From NCBI GenBank assembly GCA_029961075.1, contig JASBVL010000004.1:1-64000 (forward strand): DNA of 64,000 bases. Direction: 5' to 3'. Source of the DNA: Sphaerobacter sp. GTDB lineage: Bacteria > Chloroflexota > Chloroflexia > Thermomicrobiales > Thermomicrobiaceae. Below the pieces are notes generated by a model. That model was not told where the DNA came from and ran no database searches. It worked only from the letters and a program-made list of their open reading frames with translations. The translations under genes were made by a program, and so were the position numbers. Shown here piece after piece: positions 1 to 7,246 of the stretch. The first letter of the stretch is position 1; each line of letters opens with the position of its first letter.

Positions 1-61
1 TCAGCGGGCTTTGCGTTGTCAGCCCGGGGGTTTACCCCCGGGCCCCGGCCGGGCGGCCCGC
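1..61 (+). repeat. Partial copy of palindromic repeat family A
   Basis: The window opens inside a copy of a dispersed intergenic repeat. Its core is a perfect palindrome at 22-43, GCCCGGGGG-TTTA-CCCCCGGGC, preceded by TCAGCGGGCTTTGCGTTGT. The same block recurs at 125-245, inverted at 1395-1530, and in variant form at 1640-1745. No coding signal is seen in 1-438 apart from repeats. Confidence 0.8.
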
Positions 62-124
62 GCGACCCGCCAGCCGCCCCGCGGTGCCCCGTCCCCAGCC
101 GGCTGATCAACGTTGTCGAATACA

Positions 125-245
125 TTGCCCATCCCTGCCGCCCCGTCCCCAGCCCGCTTCAGCGGGCTTTGCGTTGTCAGCCCGGGGGTTTACCCCCGGG
201 CCCCGGCCGGGCGCGGAGACCAGACCAGTCCGTCAAAGTCCACGC
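125..245 (+). repeat. Palindromic repeat family A, full copy
   Basis: This copy contains AGCCCGCTTCAGCGGGCTT (a small hairpin), then GCGTTGTCA, then the GCCCGGGGG-TTTA-CCCCCGGGC palindrome at 180-201. The tail GCGCGGAGACCAGACCAGT-CCGTCAAAG is shared with the copies at 1395-1530 (inverted) and 1640-1745. Two nested stem-loops plus a conserved tail make a composite REP/BIME-like unit of about 120 bp. Confidence 0.8.
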
Positions 246-315
246 GCCCCGGGCACCAGCCCCGCCCGCGGCGCCGACCCACGCCGGCGCCCCACGCCAT
301 GCCTCCCCCTCCGTC

Positions 316-341
316 CCCCTCTCCCAAAGTTGGGAGAGGGG
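316..341. repeat. Short palindromic repeat family D
   Basis: CCCCTCTCCCAA-AG-TTGGGAGAGGGG is a perfect inverted repeat just upstream of the DUF72 gene. An identical core is found at 18187-18212 between two converging genes, so it is a dispersed element. As RNA it would form a stable hairpin, but it lacks a T-run. Confidence 0.8.
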
Positions 342-438
342 GCCAGGGGGTGAGGGCCGTCCCCCACCCCCTGGAACCCGCCGTGCGATAATCTCCCCGC
401 AGGCGGCTCGCAGTCCCGCACCTGGGAGGAGCACACCG

Positions 439-1305
439 ATGGGCCGGCTACTGATCGGCACCTCGTCCTGGAGCGACCACGACCCCTTCTATCCCCCCGG
501 CACCAAGCCGGCCGAGCAGCTCCCCTTCTACGCCCGCTACTTCCCGATCGTCGAGGTCAACACCACCTACTACCGCATCCCGCCCCGCCGCATGGTCGAG
601 GGCTGGGTCCAGCGCACGCCGCCCGGCTTCGTCTTCGACGTCAAGCCGCCCCGCGAGCTGACCGCCACCCCCGAGACCCCCAGGGGCGAGCCGCCCGTGC
701 CCGACGCCGCCGTCGCCGAGGCCTTCGCCGAGGCCATCGAGCCCCTCGCCCAGGCCGGCAAGCTCGGCGCCCTCACCTTCCAGTTCCCCCCCTCCTACCG
801 CAACACCGAGGAGCACCGCGAGTACCTCCGCCTCCTCCCCGAGCTCCTGCCCGGCTTCCCCATCGCCGTCGAGTTCCGCCGCCGCGACTGGCTCGACCCC
901 GAGCACGCCGCGGACACCCTCCGCCTCCTCCAGGAGGCCGGCCTCGCCTACTGCATGGCCGACGAGCCCCAGATGGGCACCGGCAGCGTCCCGCCCGTCT
1001 TCGGCGTCACCAACCCCCGCCTCGCCGTCGTCCGCTTCCACGGCCGCAACTACGAGACCTGGTACAGGTTCACCGGCTCCAGCCGCGACCGCTTCAACTG
1101 GGAGTACCGCACCGAGGAGCTGGAGGAGTGGCGCGACAAGCTCCAGGCCGCCGTCCAGGCCGCCGAGGCCGTCCACGTCTTCTTCAACACCAACTACGCC
1201 GACCAGGGCCCGCGCAACGCCCTCAAGCTGATGGACCTCCTCGGCATCCCCCACCCCGAGCTGCCCACCGCCGGCCCCCAGCAGCGCCCCCTCTTCGAGG
1301 AGTAG
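439..1305 (+). CDS. DUF72 (YecE-like) family protein
   Basis: A 288-residue protein of the DUF72/YecE family, a TIM-barrel family of unknown biochemical role. It begins MGRLLIGTSSWSD, the conserved family start, and continues with the F..VEVNTTYYRIP segment (family motif E-x-N-x-(S/T)-(F/Y)-Y near residues 35-40). A VAVEFR/HRDW-like segment and the closing VFFNTNY-ADQGPRNAL segment are also typical. The start at 439 follows a GGGAGGA ribosome site at 425-431 and matches the family N-terminus; an open frame extends further upstream, but only through repeat DNA. It stands alone between repeat-rich spacers. Family assignment is secure; function is unknown. Confidence 0.9.
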   Translation: MGRLLIGTSSWSDHDPFYPPGTKPAEQLPFYARYFPIVEVNTTYYRIPPRRMVEGWVQRTPPGFVFDVKPPRELTATPETPRGEPPVPDAAVAEAFAEAIEPLAQAGKLGALTFQFPPSYRNTEEHREYLRLLPELLPGFPIAVEFRRRDWLDPEHAADTLRLLQEAGLAYCMADEPQMGTGSVPPVFGVTNPRLAVVRFHGRNYETWYRFTGSSRDRFNWEYRTEELEEWRDKLQAAVQAAEAVHVFFNTNYADQGPRNALKLMDLLGIPHPELPTAGPQQRPLFEE

Positions 1306-1394
1306 CCCCCGCGGCGCTTCGGCGTCGCCTGGCCTCTCGCCGGCCCCCGGCACCCCACGCTCCCAGCCCCGTTCGTGGGCTTCGCTCCCGAGCC

Positions 1395-1530
1395 CGGAGC
1401 TTCATGGCGTTTGCCGAACTCGTCTGGTCTCCGCGCCGGGCCGGTGCCCGGGGGTAAACCCCCGGGCTGACAACGCAAAGCCCGCTGAAGCCGGCTGGGA
1501 ACGGGGCTCGGGTATGCCCGATTGATTCGT
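1395..1530 (-). repeat. Palindromic repeat family A, inverted copy
   Basis: This is the reverse complement of the copy at 125-245. The tail CTGGTCTCCGCGC is at about 1427-1439, the palindrome GCCCGGGGG-TAAA-CCCCCGGGC at 1446-1467, then TGACAACGCAAAGCCCGCT. The 577-bp spacer 1306-1882 holds this copy, a degenerate fragment near 1565-1625 and the copy at 1640-1745. I see no gene in it. Confidence 0.8.
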
Positions 1531-1639
1531 CAAACCCCACGAGCCGGCTGCCCGCTCCGCACACCGTGCCCGGCCGGGGCCCGGGGCTAAAGCCGCCGGG
1601 CTGGCAGGCGAAGTCCACGAAAGGGACTGGGGACCGGAA

Positions 1640-1745
1640 TCGTGTTCAGCCCCTTTAGTGGGCTTTTCGATAGTAGCCCGGGGGTAAACCCCCGGGCCCC
1701 GGCCACGGCGCGGAGACCAGACGAGTTGGTCAAACGCCATACAGC
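1640..1745 (+). repeat. Palindromic repeat family A, variant copy
   Basis: This copy reads CAGCCCCTTTAGTGGGCTTTTCG, then the palindrome GCCCGGGGG-TAAA-CCCCCGGGC at 1676-1697, then the shared tail GCGCGGAGACCAGACGAGT-TGGTCAAACGCCA. The first hairpin differs from the 125-245 copy by compensating changes (GCCCCTTTAGTGGGC against GCCCGCTTCAGCGGGC), which suggests the RNA or DNA hairpin itself is maintained. Confidence 0.75.
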
Positions 1746-1882
1746 TCCGGGGTCGGGGGCGAAGCCCACGGCAGGGGCTGGGGGCATAGGGTGCGGGGGG
1801 CGATTGGGGGCCGCTGGCACCGGGCGTGCGGTGTCGGCGGCGCGTGTCCCGCTGCGGGGACGCCGCGGAAGGGAGTCGAGGC

Positions 1883-2563
1883 ATGGCGATCATCTCCGAG
1901 CAGGACCAGCAGCACCTGCGGGACTACTTTGCGGAGAAGCTGGTGCATCCGGTCACGCTCCGCTTCTACACGCAGCGCGAGTCGGTGCTGAGCATCCCGG
2001 GGCAGGAGTGCCAGACCTGCGCCGACACGCACCGGCTGCTGGAGGAGCTGGTGGCGCTGTCGGACAAGCTCAGGCTCGATGTGCGGGACTTCCTCACCGA
2101 GCAGGAGCAGGCGCGCCAGGAGGGGATCGAGGAGATCCCGGCGATCGTGCTGGAGGGGCAGAACAAGGGCACGGTGCGCTTCATCGGGGTGCCGGCGGGC
2201 TACGAGTTCGCCACCCTGATCGAGGACCTGGTCGACGTCTCGCGCGGGACGACCGGGCTACAGGCACACAGCCGGGAGGTGCTGGCGGGCCTGACCGCGC
2301 CGGTGCACGTGAAGGTGTTCGTCACCCCAACCTGACCGTACTGCCCGAGTGCCGCCAGGTTGGCGCACATGATGGCGGTCGAGAGCGACAAGGTCACGGC
2401 GGACGTGATCGAAGTGAGCGAGTTCCCCCACGTGGCGCAGCGCTACCGCGTCTACGTCGTCCCCAAGACGGTCATCAACGAGACGATCGAGCTGGAGGGG
2501 GTCCGCCCCGAGCCGGCGATGGTCGGGGCGGTCGAGGCGGCGGCCCGCAGCCCCAACGCCTGA
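1883..2563 (+). CDS. Two-domain thioredoxin-fold protein disulfide oxidoreductase, predicted selenoprotein (in-frame TGA = Sec151)
   Basis: The frame runs 227 codons with one internal TGA at 2333-2335 and reads as a 226-residue protein, the usual length of archaeal and thermophile-type protein disulfide oxidoreductases (PDO), which have two thioredoxin folds. Domain 1 carries C43-Q-T-C46 and the cis-proline loop IPAIVLEG. Domain 2 carries TPT-[TGA]-P-Y-C154 and the cis-proline loop VPKTVINE. The TGA occupies the first cysteine of the second active site, giving U-P-Y-C. No frameshift is needed: the codons on both sides are in the same frame and both halves match the family. A SECIS-like hairpin follows, and selB is at 8505-10397. 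The start at 1883 has GGAAGGGA upstream. Alternatives are a Cys-to-stop point mutation, or termination with reinitiation near 2360. Selenocysteine is inferred, not proven. Confidence 0.85.
2349..2368 (+). promoter_or_regulatory. Predicted bacterial SECIS element
   Basis: The hairpin pairs GTGC (2349-2352) with GCAC (2365-2368) and GCC (2354-2356) with GGC (2362-2364), leaves C2353 bulged, and has the apical loop AGGTT (2357-2361). Twenty-one bases separate the TGA from the loop. Known bacterial SECIS elements, such as E. coli fdhF, have a G in the first loop positions (AGGUCU), a bulged base a few pairs below, and a similar distance from the UGA. Here the bulge is C rather than U. The hairpin lies wholly inside the coding sequence, as expected in bacteria. 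Confidence 0.75.
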
Positions 2564-2575
2564 CGGGTCGACGGC

Positions 2576-2614
2576 ACGGCCCGCACCTCGCGGCCGCGGG
2601 GGCGCGGGCCGTTT
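2576..2614 (+). terminator. Probable terminator after the selenoprotein gene
   Basis: ACGGCCCGC (2576-2584) pairs perfectly with GCGGGCCGT (2604-2612), and the stem runs into a short TTT. It starts 13 bases after the stop codon. The T-run is weak, as is common in such GC-rich DNA. Confidence 0.5.
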
Positions 2615-2762
2615 GCGCGCTGCGCGCCCGACGCTCGCGTCCGCGCTGCGATCCTGGTAAAAATACGCTCACGTAGCACGATCGCGCGTTCGCATCGCCC
2701 GGCGCGCCCGGCGATGCGCGGGGTCGCGCGCCGGTGCCGGCAGAGGTGAGGAGCGAGGAGCC

Positions 2763-4097
2763 GTGGTGCGACCGGTCCGCCGCATGATCTCCCCGCTGGA
2801 GGCCTTCATCGCGTCGGAGGTGTCGGGCGGGGTCGTCCTGCTCGTCGCCACGGCGGTGGCGCTGATCTGGGCCAACTCGCCCTGGAGCGCGAGCTACCAG
2901 GAGCTGTGGGGGGCGCGGCTGCGCGTCGCGGTCAACGGCGCCGGGCTGGACCTGACGCTGCACCAGTGGATCAACGACGGGCTGATGGCGCTCTTCTTCC
3001 TGCTCGTCGGGCTGGAGATCAAGCGCGAGCTGCTGGTCGGGGAGCTGGCCTCGCCGCGGCAGGCGGCGCTGCCGGTGGCGGCGGCGGTGGGGGGCGCGGT
3101 GACCCCGGCGCTGATCTACGCGGCGCTCAACGCCGGGTCCGACGCGATCCGCGGCTGGGGCGTGCCGATGGCGACCGACATCGCCTTCGCGCTGGGCGCG
3201 CTGGCGCTGCTGGGGAGCCGGGTGCCGCTGGGGCTGAAGGTGTTCCTGACGGCGCTGGCGATCGCGGACGACCTGGTGGCGGTGCTGGTCATCGCGCTCT
3301 TCTACGCGGGCGAACTCGACGGGCGCACGCTGGCGCTCGCGGGGGCGATCCTGGCCGGGCTGCTGGCGCTGAACCGGGCGCGGGTGGCGCAGCCGCTCGC
3401 CTACGCGGCGCTGGGCGTCGGGCTGTGGCTGGCGCTGCTGCACTCGGGCATCCACGCCACCATCGCGGGGGTGCTGCTGGCGCTGACGATCCCGGCGCGC
3501 ACCCGGATCGACCCCGGCGAGTTCCGGGAGCGGGTGGCGGCGGCGCTGGAGGCGTTCGGCGACGCCCGCGCGCCGGGGCGCAGCGTGCTGTCCGACGCGC
3601 GGCACCAGCGGGCGCTGCGGGCGACGGAGGCGGCGGCGCGGCAGGCGCAGTCGCCGATGCAGCGCGTCGAGGACGCGCTGAACCGCTGGGTCACCTTCGG
3701 CATCGTGCCGCTGTTCGCGCTGGCGAACGCGGGCGTCGCCCTGGGGGGCCAGCTCGGCGCGGTGGGCGACCGGGTGACGCTCGGCATCGTGGTGGGGCTG
3801 TTCGTCGGGAAGCAGCTCGGGATCACCGGGGCGACCTGGCTGCTGGTGCGGACCGGGGTGAGCAGCCTGCCGAGCGGGGTGAGCTGGCGGCACATCCACG
3901 GGATAGCGACGCTGGCCGGGATCGGGTTCACCATGGCGCTGTTCATCGCGGAGCTGGCCTTCGCCGAGACGGCGCACCTGACCAGCGCCAAGGTGGGGAT
4001 CTTCGCCGCCTCGCTCATCTCGGGGGCGGTGGGGCTGGCGCTGCTGCGGCGCACGCCGGCACCGGGGATGCGGCCGGTGGCGGAGCCGGCGGGGTGA
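2763..4097 (+). CDS. nhaA: Na+/H+ antiporter NhaA
   Basis: A 444-residue inner-membrane antiporter that exchanges Na+ for H+. The N-terminus ISPLEAFIASEVSGGVVLL, the helix II segment GLMALFFLLVGLEIKREL, the TDIAFALGALALLG segment and the catalytic aspartate pair in ALAIADDLVAVLV are all NhaA hallmarks. The late segment GIGFTMALFIAELAF is also family-typical. An insertion of about 60 residues rich in Ala and Arg lies in the middle loop (about 255-305). The start is GTG at 2763, behind GAGGTGAGGAGCGAGGAG; a later ATG at 2784 (Met8) is possible. It is probably monocistronic, because the next transcription unit has its own promoter at 4111. Confidence 0.95.
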   Translation: MVRPVRRMISPLEAFIASEVSGGVVLLVATAVALIWANSPWSASYQELWGARLRVAVNGAGLDLTLHQWINDGLMALFFLLVGLEIKRELLVGELASPRQAALPVAAAVGGAVTPALIYAALNAGSDAIRGWGVPMATDIAFALGALALLGSRVPLGLKVFLTALAIADDLVAVLVIALFYAGELDGRTLALAGAILAGLLALNRARVAQPLAYAALGVGLWLALLHSGIHATIAGVLLALTIPARTRIDPGEFRERVAAALEAFGDARAPGRSVLSDARHQRALRATEAAARQAQSPMQRVEDALNRWVTFGIVPLFALANAGVALGGQLGAVGDRVTLGIVVGLFVGKQLGITGATWLLVRTGVSSLPSGVSWRHIHGIATLAGIGFTMALFIAELAFAETAHLTSAKVGIFAASLISGAVGLALLRRTPAPGMRPVAEPAG

Positions 4098-4110
4098 GCG
4101 CGCGGGCGAT

Positions 4111-4139
4111 TTGACAGGGCCGGGGAAGGGGCCTATACT
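4111..4139 (+). promoter_or_regulatory. Sigma-70-type promoter of the riboflavin operon
   Basis: TTGACA (4111-4116) and TATACT (4134-4139) are separated by exactly 17 bases, an almost perfect housekeeping promoter. It ends 11 bases before the first stem of the FMN riboswitch. Confidence 0.85.
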
Positions 4140-4150
4140 GCGGGCGCAAG

Positions 4151-4274
4151 ACCTTCGGGGCAGGGTGCGGCGCAGGGCGCCAATTCCCGACCGGCGGTAT
4201 AGCCCGCGAGCGGCGTGAGCCGCAGGATCCGGTGAAACTCCGGGGCCGACGGTATAGTCCGGATGGGAGAAGGT
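4151..4274 (+). promoter_or_regulatory. FMN riboswitch (RFN element)
   Basis: The RFN consensus is evident. P1 is ACCTTC (4151-4156) paired with GAAGGT (4269-4274). Between them come GGGGCAGGGTG, AATTCCCGACCGGCGGTATAG, CCCGCGAGC, GATCCGGTGAAACTCCGG, GCCGACGGTATAGTC and GGATGGGAGAAGG. It binds flavin mononucleotide and lies directly upstream of ribD. The ACGGCC/GGCCGT hairpin (4280-4296) and the terminator at 4320-4344 follow, so control by premature termination is likely. Confidence 0.97.
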
Positions 4275-4319
4275 ATGCGACGGCCGGTCCGGCCGTGCCA
4301 GCCTGTCTTGCCACCGCAA

Positions 4320-4344
4320 CCCGAGGGCTTGCCCTCGGGTTTTT
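4320..4344 (+). terminator. Riboswitch-controlled intrinsic terminator
   Basis: CCCGAGGG (4320-4327) pairs with CCCTCGGG (4332-4339) around a CTTG loop and is followed by TTTTT (4340-4344). It sits 26 bases before the ribD start and is the expected expression platform of the FMN riboswitch. Confidence 0.92.
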
Positions 4345-4369
4345 CGTGCGAACGAAGCGGGGGCGAGCC

Positions 4370-5533
4370 ATGGTGATGACCGCACGCCGGACGGTGCCGG
4401 CGACCGACCTCCACTGGATGCAGCGCGCGCTGGACCTCGCCGCGCGCGCCCGGGGGCGGGTGGCCCCCAACCCGGCCGTGGGCGCGGTGCTGGTGCGCGA
4501 CGGCCGCCTCGTCGGCGAGGGGATGACCGAGCCGCCGGGCGGCGCCCACGCTGAGATCGTGGCGCTGCGCCAGGCGGGCGACCGCGCCCGCGGCGCCACG
4601 CTCTACGTGATCCTCGAACCCTGCGCCCACTACGGGCGCACGCCCCCCTGCGTGGACGCGCTCATCGCCGCCGGGATCGCGCGGGCGGTGATCGCGCTGC
4701 GCGACCCCTACCCCGCCGTGGACGGCCGCGGCATCCGGCGCCTGGTCGAGGCCGGGGTCGCGGTCGAGCTGGGGCTGGCGGCCGGGCCGGCGGCCGCGAT
4801 CAACGCCGGCTTCCTCAAGCGGATCCGGCGCGGCCTGCCGGAGGTGACCGCCAAGTTCGCCGTCAGCCTCGACGGCAAGATCGCGACCCACACCGGCCAC
4901 TCCCGCTGGATCACCGGGGACGCGGCGCGGCGCGAGGGCCACCGGCTGCGCGACACCCACGACGCGATCATGGTCGGGGTCGGGACGGTGCTGGCGGACG
5001 ACCCGCTGCTCACCACCCGGCTCCCCGCCGAGGCCTGCGGCGCCGGGGGGCCGCACCACCCGCTGCGGGTGGTGGTCGACAGCCTGGCCCGCACCCCGCC
5101 GGAGGCCGCCATGCTCCGGCCGGGGGTCCCCGGCCAGACGGTGATCGCCACCACCGCGGCGGCCCCGCGCGAGCGCGTGGCGGCCCTGCGCGCGGCGGGC
5201 GCCGCGGTGCTGCCCCTCCCCGCCCGGGACGGCCGGGTCGACCTGGAGGCCCTGCTGCGCTGCCTGGCGGCGCGGGGCGTCAACAGCGTGCTGGTCGAGG
5301 GGGGCGGCACGCTGCTCGGGGCGCTCTGCGACGCCGGGCTGATCGACCGCGTGGTGGCCTTCATCGCCCCGGCCCTGATCGGCGGCCGCGCCGCGCCGGG
5401 GCCGCTGGGGGGCGAGGGCGTCCCGACGATGGATGCCGCGCTCCGCCTGCGCGACGTCGAGTGGCGGCAGGTCGGCGCCGACCTGCTGGTCGCCGGTCGG
5501 CTCCAGCCGATCGCGGGACTGGAGGACGGGTGA
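4370..5533 (+). CDS. ribD: Bifunctional riboflavin biosynthesis deaminase/reductase RibD
   Basis: A 387-residue enzyme for the second and third steps of riboflavin synthesis: deamination, then NADPH-dependent reduction, of the pyrimidine made from GTP. The N-terminal deaminase (about 12-150) has the zinc site H60-A-E62 and PC85-AHYGRTPPC94. The C-terminal reductase (about 155-380) starts VTAKFAVSLDGKIA and includes HDAIMVGVGTVLADDPLLTTR and a VEGGGTLLG motif. The start at ATG 4370 has GGGGCGAG upstream; ATG 4376 is an alternative. Its stop overlaps the ribE start by one base (TGATG). It is first in the operon and under FMN riboswitch control. Confidence 0.96.
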   Translation: MVMTARRTVPATDLHWMQRALDLAARARGRVAPNPAVGAVLVRDGRLVGEGMTEPPGGAHAEIVALRQAGDRARGATLYVILEPCAHYGRTPPCVDALIAAGIARAVIALRDPYPAVDGRGIRRLVEAGVAVELGLAAGPAAAINAGFLKRIRRGLPEVTAKFAVSLDGKIATHTGHSRWITGDAARREGHRLRDTHDAIMVGVGTVLADDPLLTTRLPAEACGAGGPHHPLRVVVDSLARTPPEAAMLRPGVPGQTVIATTAAAPRERVAALRAAGAAVLPLPARDGRVDLEALLRCLAARGVNSVLVEGGGTLLGALCDAGLIDRVVAFIAPALIGGRAAPGPLGGEGVPTMDAALRLRDVEWRQVGADLLVAGRLQPIAGLEDG

Positions 5534-6171
5534 TGTTCAGCGGGATCGTCGAGGAGATCGGCACGGTCGCCGCCCTCGGGCGGGTCGGGGCCGATTGGGC
5601 GCTCACCGTCCGCTGCCGCGCGGCGCTGGAGGGCACCCGCCTGGGCGACAGCATCGCGGTCAACGGCGTCTGCCTGACGGTGGCGGCGCTGGGCACCGAT
5701 CACTTCGTCGCCAACCTCCAGCCGGTGACGCTGCGGCGGACGAACCTGGGCGACCTCCGGCCGGGGTCGCCGGTGAACCTGGAGCGCGCGGTGGCGGTCG
5801 GCGAGCGGATCGGCGGGCACTACGTCCAGGGGCACGTCGACGACACCGGCCGCATCGTGTCGCAGACGCCGGACGGGGCGGCGGTCGTGGTGCGGATCGC
5901 GGCGCCACCGGAGGTCCACCGCTACCTGGTACCGCGGGGCTTCATCGCCGTCGACGGCGCCAGCCTGACGGTGGTGGAGGTGCTGCCGGACGGCTTCACC
6001 GTGTCGCTGGTGACCCATACCCAGCAGCACACGACGCTGGCCGGGAAGCGTGTCGGGGAGCGCGTCAACCTGGAGGTGGACGTCATCGCGAAGTACGTCG
6101 AGCGCCTGCTGGGGCGGCCGGCGACGGGCGGGGTCGACCTGGAGCAGCTCCGGCGGGCGGGGTTCGCGTAG
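5533..6171 (+). CDS. ribE: Riboflavin synthase, alpha subunit
   Basis: A 212-residue enzyme that dismutates two molecules of 6,7-dimethyl-8-ribityllumazine to riboflavin. The first of two lumazine-binding barrels begins MFSGIVEEIG and has the NGVCLTV motif. The second contains IGGHYVQGHVDDTG and FIAVDGASLTVV. The C-terminal helix is NLEVDVIAKYVERLL. The gene is translationally coupled to ribD by the one-base overlap, with GGAGG at 5521-5525 as its ribosome site. Lumazine synthase, its substrate supplier, is encoded by ribH downstream. Confidence 0.96.
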   Translation: MFSGIVEEIGTVAALGRVGADWALTVRCRAALEGTRLGDSIAVNGVCLTVAALGTDHFVANLQPVTLRRTNLGDLRPGSPVNLERAVAVGERIGGHYVQGHVDDTGRIVSQTPDGAAVVVRIAAPPEVHRYLVPRGFIAVDGASLTVVEVLPDGFTVSLVTHTQQHTTLAGKRVGERVNLEVDVIAKYVERLLGRPATGGVDLEQLRRAGFA

Positions 6172-6180
6172 GGACGCGCG

Positions 6181-6390
6181 GAGTGCGGAGTGCGGAGGGC
6201 GTATTGCGTATTGCGTATTCCGTGTTCCGTGTTCCGTCGTCCCTTGCCGCTTGTCGGCGGGTGTTCGCGTGCGTCTGCCGTCGGGGGTGAGGGGGACGCA
6301 TGCAGTGCACACGACGCCATACGCAGTACGCAATACGCAGTACGCAATACGAAATACGCACTACGCACTACGGAACACGCAACACGGAAA
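6181..6390. repeat. Dispersed inverted-repeat element, family B (GTATTGC/GTGTTCC type)
   Basis: The 228-bp gap between ribE and ribB is mostly two arms of short tandem units. The left arm is GTATTGC GTATTGC GTATTCC GTGTTCC GTGTTCC GT (6201-6237). The right arm runs in the opposite sense, GTACGCAATACGCA... to GGAACACGCAACACGG (about 6313-6387). RNA from it would fold into one long imperfect hairpin. A related copy is at 44715-44880. The right arm ends at the ribB ribosome site (6387-6393). Confidence 0.8.
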
Positions 6391-6399
6391 GGAATCGTC

Positions 6400-7146
6400 G
6401 TGCCGCTGGCGACGATCGAGCGGGCCATCGCGGCCCTGCGGGCCGGCCGCTTCGTCATCATCGTCGACGGGCCGGACCGGGAGAATGAAGGGGACCTGTG
6501 CATCGCGGGGCAGTTCATCACCCCGGCGGCGGTGAACTTCATCGTGCGCGAGGCGCGCGGGCTGCTCTGCGTGGCGATGGCGCCGGAGTGGGTGGACCGG
6601 CTGGGGCTGCCGCTGATGGTCGAGCCGGGGGAGAACACGGCGCCGTTCGGCACCGCCTTCACCGTCTCGGTCGAGGCGCGGGAGGGGGTGACGACCGGCA
6701 TCTCGGCGCACGACCGGGCGCGGACGATCCGGATGCTGGCCGACCCGGCGGCGACGCGCGCCGACTTCACCATGCCCGGGCACGTCTTCCCGCTGCGCGC
6801 CCGCCCCGGCGGCGTGCTGGAGCGACCGGGGCAGACCGAGGCCGCGGTCGATCTGGCGCGGCTGGCCGGGCTGCACCCGGTGGTGGCGATCTGCGAGATC
6901 ATGGCCGACGACGGGACGATGGCCCGGCTGCCGGCGCTGGAGCGCTTCGCCGCGCGGCACGACATCCCGATCATCAGCGTGGCCGACCTGGCCGCGGAGC
7001 GCCTGGCCCGGGCGGGGGCGCACCCGCCGCAGGAGCCGGGACGCGCGGCGCCCGGGGACCCCAGCGCGCTCACCGGCGCTGGCGCGGTGCCCGCGCGGCT
7101 CCGGGTGCGGGTCGCGCCGCCGCCCGGGGACGCGCACCCGGAGTAG
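6400..7146 (+). CDS. ribB: 3,4-dihydroxy-2-butanone-4-phosphate synthase RibB, without a GTP cyclohydrolase II domain
   Basis: A 248-residue enzyme that makes 3,4-dihydroxy-2-butanone 4-phosphate from ribulose 5-phosphate. The acidic loop is D26-RENEG-D32; [10 protein letters not shown] (about 98-107) and the metal/phosphate segment MPGHVFPL (about 125-132) follow. The core ends near residue 204. Many bacteria fuse GTP cyclohydrolase II here; this protein instead has a tail of about 44 residues rich in Pro, Ala and Gly, with no cyclohydrolase motif. The GTG start at 6400 has GGAAAGGA at 6387-6394. The 228-bp gap from ribE, unusual for this operon, is filled by a family B repeat. Confidence 0.93.
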   Translation: MPLATIERAIAALRAGRFVIIVDGPDRENEGDLCIAGQFITPAAVNFIVREARGLLCVAMAPEWVDRLGLPLMVEPGENTAPFGTAFTVSVEAREGVTTGISAHDRARTIRMLADPAATRADFTMPGHVFPLRARPGGVLERPGQTEAAVDLARLAGLHPVVAICEIMADDGTMARLPALERFAARHDIPIISVADLAAERLARAGAHPPQEPGRAAPGDPSALTGAGAVPARLRVRVAPPPGDAHPE

Positions 7147-7246
7147 GGGCGTGGCCCGTCGGGGGCCAGGCCAGGCAGGGGGCGCCGGCCCACGCGGCCC
7201 GCGCCCGTGTCGCCCCGTCGGGGGCAGGCAGAGGAGAGACAGCACC

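Noticed and set aside
1883-2563. Frameshift pseudogene or two separate small redox genes
   Set aside because: The sequences on both sides of the TGA are in the same frame, both halves match one family of normal length, and a SECIS-like hairpin plus selB are present.
2475-4385. Long minus-strand reading frame opposite nhaA
   Set aside because: Its translation is low-complexity Arg/Pro/Ala; it mirrors a clear NhaA gene. Such shadows are common in very GC-rich DNA.
6200-6390. CRISPR array
   Set aside because: The repeat units are about 7 bp, imperfect and contiguous, in inverted arms, with no regular spacers and no cas genes.
6190-6399. N-terminal extension of RibB or a small protein with NTQYAIRNT-like sequence
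   Set aside because: The reading runs through tandem repeat DNA; the ribosome site and family start point to GTG 6400.
6400-7146. Bifunctional RibBA
   Set aside because: No GTP cyclohydrolase II motifs follow the RibB core; only a short Pro/Ala tail is present before the stop.
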